Of a stretch of 20,175 bases of DNA, positions 14,988 to 20,175 are shown in pieces. This DNA is from an uncultured Bacteroidales bacterium (lineage in GTDB: Bacteria; Bacteroidota; Bacteroidia; Bacteroidales; Lentimicrobiaceae). Below the pieces are notes generated by a model that was not told where the DNA came from, made no database searches, and saw nothing but the letters and a program-made list of their open reading frames with translations. Location of the stretch: assembly GCA_937894795.1 (NCBI GenBank), contig CALCQV010000155.1, positions 1 to 20,175 of the forward strand, given 5' to 3'. The translations under genes were made by a program, and so were the position numbers. Numbering within the stretch: position 1 is the first letter of the stretch; each line of letters starts with the position of its first letter.

Positions 14988-16997
14988 TCAGAATGAAAAA
15001 TCTTCAACCTTCTCAATCGGTGCTTCGCATTTGTTTTTGATGCATTTATAAATGACAGTCCTGTCGCTTTTGAATTTATTCATTAACACAGGGATGTCAC
15101 TTTTATTACTTGCAGCAGCAAAAAAAGTAAAAGGGCTGAACTGCGATTGCAGCTGACGGGCAAATTCAATGGCTCTGGGCCCGGCAATAACAACCATGCT
15201 GATGCCGGTTGAATGTGCAGCGGTTACCGATGCCCAATTTGCATAGTATGCGGGGTAAGAGATGATGTTGTTCTGCATATAGGTACACATCATTTCAGAT
15301 CGGGAGATATACGAGGGCTCTTCAAAATAATTACCTATGGCAAGTAAGAGACCTGCCATTACTGAATTCCCCGAAGGCTCTACGCCATCCGTGGTTTCGA
15401 GTATCCTTGATATTTCAGCAATGCTGTTTTCCCCATTTTTTTTGGGCATATACCAAAACATTGGAGTTGATTCCTGTGAGAATTCACTTATCACATAGTC
15501 AACAAGCTGTTTGGCTTTATGGAGCCATAGTTCGTCAAAAGTAAGCTGGTAAAGAGCGATGAATGCATCAGCGGTCAGAGCATAGTCATTCAGGAATCCA
15601 TTTATCTTGGCCATTCCATTTTGCCAGGTTCTTTGAATCATCCCATCGGATGAAATCATATTATTTTTTATAAAATCAGCAGCTTTGAGGGCTGTTTCCC
15701 TATATTCAGGATTGTCATTAATAAATGCCGCAGTTACATAAGCCCTGACCATCATGGCATTCCATGATACAATAATTTTAGTATCAAGGCTTGGCCTTAT
15801 TCTCTTAATACGATAATTGAGCAAGGTAACGGTTGCCATCTTAACGAGTTGCTTAAGCTCTTCAGTGCTCAGATGTTCCACCAAGGCAAATTGTTCATCA
15901 GAAGTGGTGCGTTGAAGTATATTTTGTCCTTTTTCCCAATGAGCCTGTTTGTCAATACCCCAATACCTGCAGAGCAATTCTCCATAGTCGGGCAACAAAT
16001 CCAATATTTCCTGTTTTTTCCAAACGTAGAAAAGTCCTTCTGAACCATCACTGTCGGCATCAATGGCAGTATAAAAGGCGCCATCAGGGGAAGTTAATTC
16101 TGATTTAACAAAATGGAGAATTTTATTAAGAATATTGGAATAGTGTTCAATGCCTGTAGCTCTGAATGCATTAGCATAAACAACAACCAGTTGGGCATTA
16201 TCATAAAGCATTTTTTCAAAATGTGGAACTTTCCATTCCTGGTCGGTACTATATCTTGAAAAGCCTCCGGCCAATTGATCAAATATTCCACCTGATGCCA
16301 TCTTTTCAAGTGTTAGTCGCAGGTGTGTAATTGCATCAACAGAATGTGAAATATGGTAGTAATTCAACACAAATTGCCAAATACCGGGCATGGGAAATTT
16401 TGGTGCGCCCTTCATTCCACCATAAGTTCTGTCAAATCTAATTGAAAGCTGCTCGAAAGCATCTTCTACCGTATTCATGTTCAACGGTATATTTAAAGCG
16501 GGAGCATCAATTATTCCCATACCCTGAATCCCTTTAGCTATTCTATCAGCTTGATTCAGCAAGTCGTCATGATTATTTTGGAAGAGATCAGATAACTGTA
16601 AAAGCACCTCTTTCCATTGATCAGGCCTGAAGTAGGTTCCACCCCAAAAAGGGCGTCCATCAGGCAATGCGAAACAGTTGTGAGGCCAACCACTCTGGCC
16701 ATGGAGTATTTGAATAGAGTTAAGGTATAATTGATCGACATCCGGCCTCTCCTCCCTGTCGACCTTAATACAAACGAAGTGTTCATTCATTATATCGGCA
16801 ACATCAGGCCTACTAAAACTTTCATGTTCCATAACATGACACCAGTGACAGGCTGAATAACCAATACTTATGATAATTGGTAAATTTCTTTTCTTTGCTT
16901 CTTCTATTGCTGCTGTACCATAAGGTTGCCAGTTTACAGGATTGTTTGCATGCTGCAAAAGGTAGGGACTGGTTTCATAAATTAATTTATTTGGCAT
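14988..16997 (-). CDS. Thioredoxin-like DUF255 protein (YyaL/SPATA20 family)
   Basis: A 669-residue protein of the widely conserved YyaL/SPATA20 family. The N-terminal thioredoxin-fold domain (DUF255, about 1-165) has Cys50 and Cys53 in SACHWCHVME, followed by VDREERPDVDQ and GQSGWPHNCFALPDGRPFWGG. The rest is an alpha/alpha-barrel region like six-hairpin glycosidases and N-acylglucosamine 2-epimerases (for example GGMKGAPKFPMP, GGFSRYSTDQEWKVPHFEKM, DADSDGSEGLFYVW). There is no signal peptide, so it should be cytosolic despite the redox motif. The biochemical role of the family is unsettled, and no substrate is assigned here. Length and motifs are normal. It is divergent from the histidine kinase gene, and downstream is the porin gene with its own promoter. 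Confidence 0.92.
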   Translation of the reverse strand: MPNKLIYETSPYLLQHANNPVNWQPYGTAAIEEAKKRNLPIIISIGYSACHWCHVMEHESFSRPDVADIMNEHFVCIKVDREERPDVDQLYLNSIQILHGQSGWPHNCFALPDGRPFWGGTYFRPDQWKEVLLQLSDLFQNNHDDLLNQADRIAKGIQGMGIIDAPALNIPLNMNTVEDAFEQLSIRFDRTYGGMKGAPKFPMPGIWQFVLNYYHISHSVDAITHLRLTLEKMASGGIFDQLAGGFSRYSTDQEWKVPHFEKMLYDNAQLVVVYANAFRATGIEHYSNILNKILHFVKSELTSPDGAFYTAIDADSDGSEGLFYVWKKQEILDLLPDYGELLCRYWGIDKQAHWEKGQNILQRTTSDEQFALVEHLSTEELKQLVKMATVTLLNYRIKRIRPSLDTKIIVSWNAMMVRAYVTAAFINDNPEYRETALKAADFIKNNMISSDGMIQRTWQNGMAKINGFLNDYALTADAFIALYQLTFDELWLHKAKQLVDYVISEFSQESTPMFWYMPKKNGENSIAEISRILETTDGVEPSGNSVMAGLLLAIGNYFEEPSYISRSEMMCTYMQNNIISYPAYYANWASVTAAHSTGISMVVIAGPRAIEFARQLQSQFSPFTFFAAASNKSDIPVLMNKFKSDRTVIYKCIKNKCEAPIEKVEDFSF

Positions 16998-17090
16998 AGT
17001 AACACGATTTCTAAACCAGCAATAAACATTAAATCAGGCCCTTTGTTGAAAATTAAAGGGAAGACTTGATAATTTAACCGGGATGCTAAT

Positions 17091-17149
17091 TTAATCAGTA
17101 TATCTGCCCATCCTTCAAAGGGCAGATAAATGCAATATTACCTGATTAA
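17091..17149. repeat. Nested inverted repeats between divergent genes
   Basis: TATCTGCCC (17101-17109) pairs perfectly with GGGCAGATA (17120-17128) around a 10-base loop. An outer pair, TTAATCAG (17091-17098) and CTGATTAA (17142-17149), encloses it. No gene ends here, so a terminator is not needed on either strand. It lies in the leader side of the DUF255 gene and about 40 bases upstream of the kinase -7 element. An operator or cruciform site is possible. The rest of the 303-base gap (16998-17300) holds only the kinase promoter. Confidence 0.55.
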
Positions 17150-17191
17150 TCATGATAAATTTTAAAATGGTATAAATTTTGGTATTTACTA

Positions 17192-17199
17192 TATCTTTG
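17192..17199 (+). promoter_or_regulatory. Bacteroidota -7 element of kinase gene
   Basis: TATCTTTG at 17192-17199 matches TAnnTTTG exactly. TTTG at 17178-17181 lies only 10 bases upstream, too close for a standard -33 box. Transcription would start near 17205, before all the candidate kinase start codons. Confidence 0.5.
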
Positions 17200-17300
17200 G
17201 TAGAAGAAGTGGTGCTTTTTATGAATTGAACGGATTAATTTTAATCTCATCCAATTCAAACTTATTCACCTCTTATGTGTTAAAATTAAATAGCTTAATA

Positions 17301-19595
17301 ATGTCAATTTACATGTCAAAAGCTAGAATGGAATCAGAGAAAGTATCAGATCCGCAAGAAGGGAATTATAAAGACATATTTTTATATAATCCCACTCCAA
17401 TGTGGATTATCGATCAGGATACACTTGATTTTCTGGAAGTTAATGACGCAGCACTCAAGCAATACGGTTATACCAGGCAGGAATTCCTCTCCATGAATGC
17501 CAAAGATATCCGGCCTCCCGAATATATTGATGCATTGATTAAAGATATTGAGATCTCGAGAGGATCAGTGAGCAAATCGGGCGACTGGTACCATAAGAAA
17601 AAGAATGGAGATATCATTTTGGTAAATATTGTAGGGTTCCCATTTCAGTTCAACGGAAAGGAAGCACGGCATATAATGGCTACTGATGTAACCGAACAAC
17701 GAAAAATAGAAAATAGCCTAAAGAGTAGTGAAGCCAGATTCAGACAAATTGTTGAAGGAGCCCCTGATCCTATTTTTATTCTGGTAGACGGTAAGTTTGT
17801 TTATGTAAATGAACGGACATTTGAGTTGTTTCATGCGGAGAGTGAGAGTGATCTGGTTAGTAAAGAAATTCTCGACCTGGTGCATTCGGAATCAAAAGAA
17901 ACTGTTCGGGAGAGGATTCGCAGGGTACTTTCTTTAAGGCAACCGGTGAATGAACTGGTTGAATTGCATTTTTTGGATCTGGAAGGTCATGATCTGTATC
18001 TGGAACTTGCATCTCAACCTGTTGAACATGAAGGCAAGGATGCAGGATTAGTCTTTATTCGTGATATTACCCACCGAAGAAATACCGCTAAAGCTATAAG
18101 TTATCAGGAGTATCTTCTTAAAGAAATGGGACGGATAGCAAAGATCGGGGGATGGGAATTTGATCCGGTTACAGGAGATGGAACATGGACAGATGAGGTG
18201 GCACGCATTCACGGGTTGGATCCTGATGATGAAACGAGCAGAGATATTGGCTTAAGTTTTTATACAGAAGAATCCAAAAAATTGGTTACCAAAGCTATCA
18301 ATGAAGCATTGACAAATAGGGTGCCCTATGACCTTGAGCTCGAAATTGTGCTTCGTGACGGTACCCATAAATGGGTACATACGTTTGGAATGCCGGAGAT
18401 TGAGAATGATAAGGTAGTCAAACTCAAAGGTGCTTTTCAGGATATTACTCAACGTAAGCAAGATGAAAAGGCACTTGTTGAGAGTGAACAGAAGTATAGG
18501 GCATTTTTTGAGCATAGCCTTGATGCTATGATTCTTACCACACCTGATGGTGATATTATTGAAGTGAACCAGGCAGCCTGCAGGTTGCTTGGATACAAAG
18601 AAAATGAGATGAAACAGGCGAAAAGAATCAATCTCATTGACAAAACTGACAGAAATTATCTCCCTTTCTTTCGCAAACGGGATGACAATGGTTTCGCGGT
18701 AGGTGAGCTCAGATTCATTAAAAAGGATGGTTCATTAATTGAAACAGAATTGTCGTCGGCAATTTTCTTTGATGCTTACGATAACAAGAAAGCCAGTCTT
18801 ATTATCAGAGATATATCAATACGTAAAAAGACTGAGCAAAAGATAATTGAATTGAATACTGAACTGGAACATCGTATAGAAGAACGAACCGCACAACTGA
18901 AATCTGTCAATAAAGATCTGGAAGCTTTTGCATATACTGTTTCACACGACCTCACAGCACCTGTTAGAGGAATCAACGGGCTGACACAGATACTACAAGA
19001 GAATTATACCGAACAGTTGGATGAAGAGGGTTTAAGGCTTTGTAGTCGCATAAGGGCGAATTCACTTAAGATGGGTACTCTAATAGAAGATCTGCTCGCT
19101 TTCTCCAAATCAAACACTTCAGAGATACGCAGAGAGAAAGTGAATATGGATCAATTGGTTCAAAGTGCAATTTCAGAAGTAGGTGAAAAAGAACCGCTAT
19201 CAAATGTTGAATTTAAAATAGATAAACTTCCCCCTACATTTGGTGATGTTTCTCTTTTGAAGCAGGTTTGGATAAATCTTATTTCCAATGCTGTAAAGTT
19301 CAGTTCACGAAAAGAAAAACCTCTAATTGAAATCAGCGGATATGTTGAAAACGATAAATGCTATTATAGTGTGAAAGATAATGGCGCGGGGTTCAATATG
19401 CAATATGCAGGGAAGATATTTGATGCTTTTCAACGTCTTCACTCGCAGCAGGAATTTAAGGGAACGGGCGCAGGATTAGCCATTGTGCAAAGAGTAATAC
19501 TTAAACATGGTGGTAAGATATGGGCTGACGGAGCGGAAGGAATGGGGGCAACTTTTACTTTCTATCTGCCTGAACAGGGGGAAAACACTATTTAA
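17301..19595 (+). CDS. Soluble multi-PAS sensor histidine kinase
   Basis: A 764-residue sensor kinase with no signal peptide or membrane segment, so it should sense a cytosolic cue. Four PAS domains are visible at about 23-140, 148-260, 272-387 and 395-513. Each ends in a PAC-like DVTEQRK, DITHRRN, DITQRKQ or DISIRKK motif. A coiled coil (about 515-545) leads to HisKA with phospho-acceptor His549 in TVSHDLTAPVRG, then HATPase_c with Asn663 in LISNAVKFS, DNGAGF (Asp693) and GTGAGLAI. No receiver or HTH domain follows, and no response regulator lies nearby, so its partner is elsewhere. I start at ATG 17301; 17313 and 17328 are alternatives, and the frame is open back to a TTG at 17226. No ligand-binding residues (heme, flavin) could be assigned to the PAS domains. 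Confidence 0.92.
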   Translation: MSIYMSKARMESEKVSDPQEGNYKDIFLYNPTPMWIIDQDTLDFLEVNDAALKQYGYTRQEFLSMNAKDIRPPEYIDALIKDIEISRGSVSKSGDWYHKKKNGDIILVNIVGFPFQFNGKEARHIMATDVTEQRKIENSLKSSEARFRQIVEGAPDPIFILVDGKFVYVNERTFELFHAESESDLVSKEILDLVHSESKETVRERIRRVLSLRQPVNELVELHFLDLEGHDLYLELASQPVEHEGKDAGLVFIRDITHRRNTAKAISYQEYLLKEMGRIAKIGGWEFDPVTGDGTWTDEVARIHGLDPDDETSRDIGLSFYTEESKKLVTKAINEALTNRVPYDLELEIVLRDGTHKWVHTFGMPEIENDKVVKLKGAFQDITQRKQDEKALVESEQKYRAFFEHSLDAMILTTPDGDIIEVNQAACRLLGYKENEMKQAKRINLIDKTDRNYLPFFRKRDDNGFAVGELRFIKKDGSLIETELSSAIFFDAYDNKKASLIIRDISIRKKTEQKIIELNTELEHRIEERTAQLKSVNKDLEAFAYTVSHDLTAPVRGINGLTQILQENYTEQLDEEGLRLCSRIRANSLKMGTLIEDLLAFSKSNTSEIRREKVNMDQLVQSAISEVGEKEPLSNVEFKIDKLPPTFGDVSLLKQVWINLISNAVKFSSRKEKPLIEISGYVENDKCYYSVKDNGAGFNMQYAGKIFDAFQRLHSQQEFKGTGAGLAIVQRVILKHGGKIWADGAEGMGATFTFYLPEQGENTI

Positions 19596-19627
19596 CCTGT
19601 CGCTACATTTCTGCATCCGTTTTAAGC

Positions 19628-19654
19628 GATTTCAACTTTCTTGTTAATGAAATC
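19628..19654. terminator. Weak hairpin between convergent genes
   Basis: GATTTCA (19628-19634) and TGAAATC (19648-19654) can pair, with a 13-base loop. The 71-bp gap between the kinase stop and the stop of the convergent small gene has no better terminator. The stem is short and the assignment tentative. Confidence 0.25.
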
Positions 19655-19666
19655 TCTAACAGCACT

Positions 19667-20074
19667 TTATTGCCAACCCCTGTCACTGAAAGTGTGCATC
19701 AGTTGATTCAGATCAAACTCGTGGTCTTCAGGGTTCTGCAATTTATTACGTATTCTATTTACAATATGTGGTATGATCCTGGTCACCACCCCAAATGCAG
19801 CTGAATTATCAATATCAAGTCTTTTGGCAAGGTCGACAGCTACTCTGTTAGATATTCGTTCCACTGAAGGATTAAGCTCCGGATCTTCATTCACCCGGAA
19901 AAGCTTCAATAATGACCGTCCATAGCCAATTACTGCTTCCTCATGGATATGTTCAATCAGTGATACAGCGGTAGTTTCAATTGCTATGTCATTCATGTCA
20001 TTGGGAATGGATGTATTTTTGACTATAGCATCCTCAGAGAATTCCCACACCATAGCTTTTATCTTGTCAATCAT
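19667..20074 (-). CDS. Hypothetical helical protein, function unknown
   Basis: A 135-residue protein I do not recognise with confidence. It has no signal peptide or membrane segment, is acidic, and looks largely alpha-helical. The second half (RVAVDLAKRLDIDNSAAFG, then an amphipathic IIPHIVNRIRNKL, then FDLNQLMHTF) recalls by eye the helical pattern of DUF937/YidB-like proteins, but this is weak. The coding frame is supported by the strong Shine-Dalgarno AAGGAGGT placed 8 bases before the ATG. It converges on the histidine kinase gene, with 71 bp between stops, so a functional link cannot be inferred. A cytosolic, possibly oligomeric protein is the most that can be said. Confidence 0.65.
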   Translation of the reverse strand: MIDKIKAMVWEFSEDAIVKNTSIPNDMNDIAIETTAVSLIEHIHEEAVIGYGRSLLKLFRVNEDPELNPSVERISNRVAVDLAKRLDIDNSAAFGVVTRIIPHIVNRIRNKLQNPEDHEFDLNQLMHTFSDRGWQ

Positions 20075-20082
20075 CCCACTTT

Positions 20083-20090
20083 ACCTCCTT
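20083..20090 (-). promoter_or_regulatory. Strong Shine-Dalgarno of the small gene
   Basis: On the minus strand AAGGAGGT ends 8 bases before the ATG at 20074, close to an ideal ribosome binding site. The other genes in this window have no such sequence, as is common in Bacteroidota. It fixes the start codon and suggests unusually efficient initiation or a gene with a different history. Confidence 0.75.
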
Positions 20091-20105
20091 TGCTATTTAT
20101 AATGA

Positions 20106-20126
20106 GTTAGCCCCTAAAGGGTTAAC
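20106..20126 (-). other. 8-bp hairpin in upstream region of small gene
   Basis: GTTAGCCC (20106-20113) pairs with GGGTTAAC (20119-20126), including one G-T pair, around a 5-base loop. ATGAGTT occurs on both sides of it (20102-20108 and 20130-20136). It lies 32 bases upstream of the ATG of the small minus-strand gene. It may be a leader hairpin or the terminator of a gene arriving from beyond the window. Confidence 0.35.
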
Positions 20127-20175
20127 ATAAATGAGTTGGTTTAGTTCGCTTGGAAAGACGAAAGACTGACATTTA

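Noticed and set aside
17226..17300. Upstream TTG start for the histidine kinase, adding 25 residues
   Set aside because: The extra residues carry no domain and precede three in-frame ATGs; a TTG start is possible but less likely.

Overview
This window reads as a chromosomal segment of a member of the Bacteroidota, probably Bacteroidales-like. The evidence is direct. Several genes are preceded by the Bacteroidota -7 promoter element TAnnTTTG, and most start codons have no Shine-Dalgarno sequence. There is a Bacteroidota-type putative porin, a periplasmic tricorn-like S41 protease, and the two-gene methylmalonyl-CoA mutase used in propionate/succinate metabolism. No genus can be fixed from the sequence alone.

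Layout. Positions 1-566 hold no credible gene but are rich in structure: a 10-bp tandem repeat, a perfect 19-bp inverted repeat, a duplicated 19-bp unit, a boxA-like/-35-like motif followed by a chain of hairpins (a possible small RNA), and a strong terminator. Next come two minus-strand genes, a large tricorn-like peptidase and, upstream of it, a TIGR01777-type NAD(P)-dependent epimerase. A divergent promoter region leads into plus-strand mutA-mutB (small and large methylmalonyl-CoA mutase subunits), a terminator, gyrB, and a small secreted beta-barrel-like protein. A long palindromic terminator at 12051-12098 separates these from a minus-strand block: thioredoxin-like DUF255 protein, putative porin, and secreted alpha/beta hydrolase, in transcriptional order. 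A second divergent region leads to a plus-strand soluble multi-PAS histidine kinase. The window ends with a convergent minus-strand gene of unknown function that has an unusually strong Shine-Dalgarno.

How the genes work together. MutA and MutB form the B12-dependent heterodimer that interconverts succinyl-CoA and methylmalonyl-CoA; only MutB keeps the cobalt-ligand histidine and the catalytic residues. GyrB needs GyrA from elsewhere. The porin and hydrolase lie 16 bp apart and are probably co-transcribed; both look exported. The kinase has no response regulator beside it. Most of the window is ordinary core genome. I found no clear new defence or mobile system; the least explained part is the structured DNA at 1-460.
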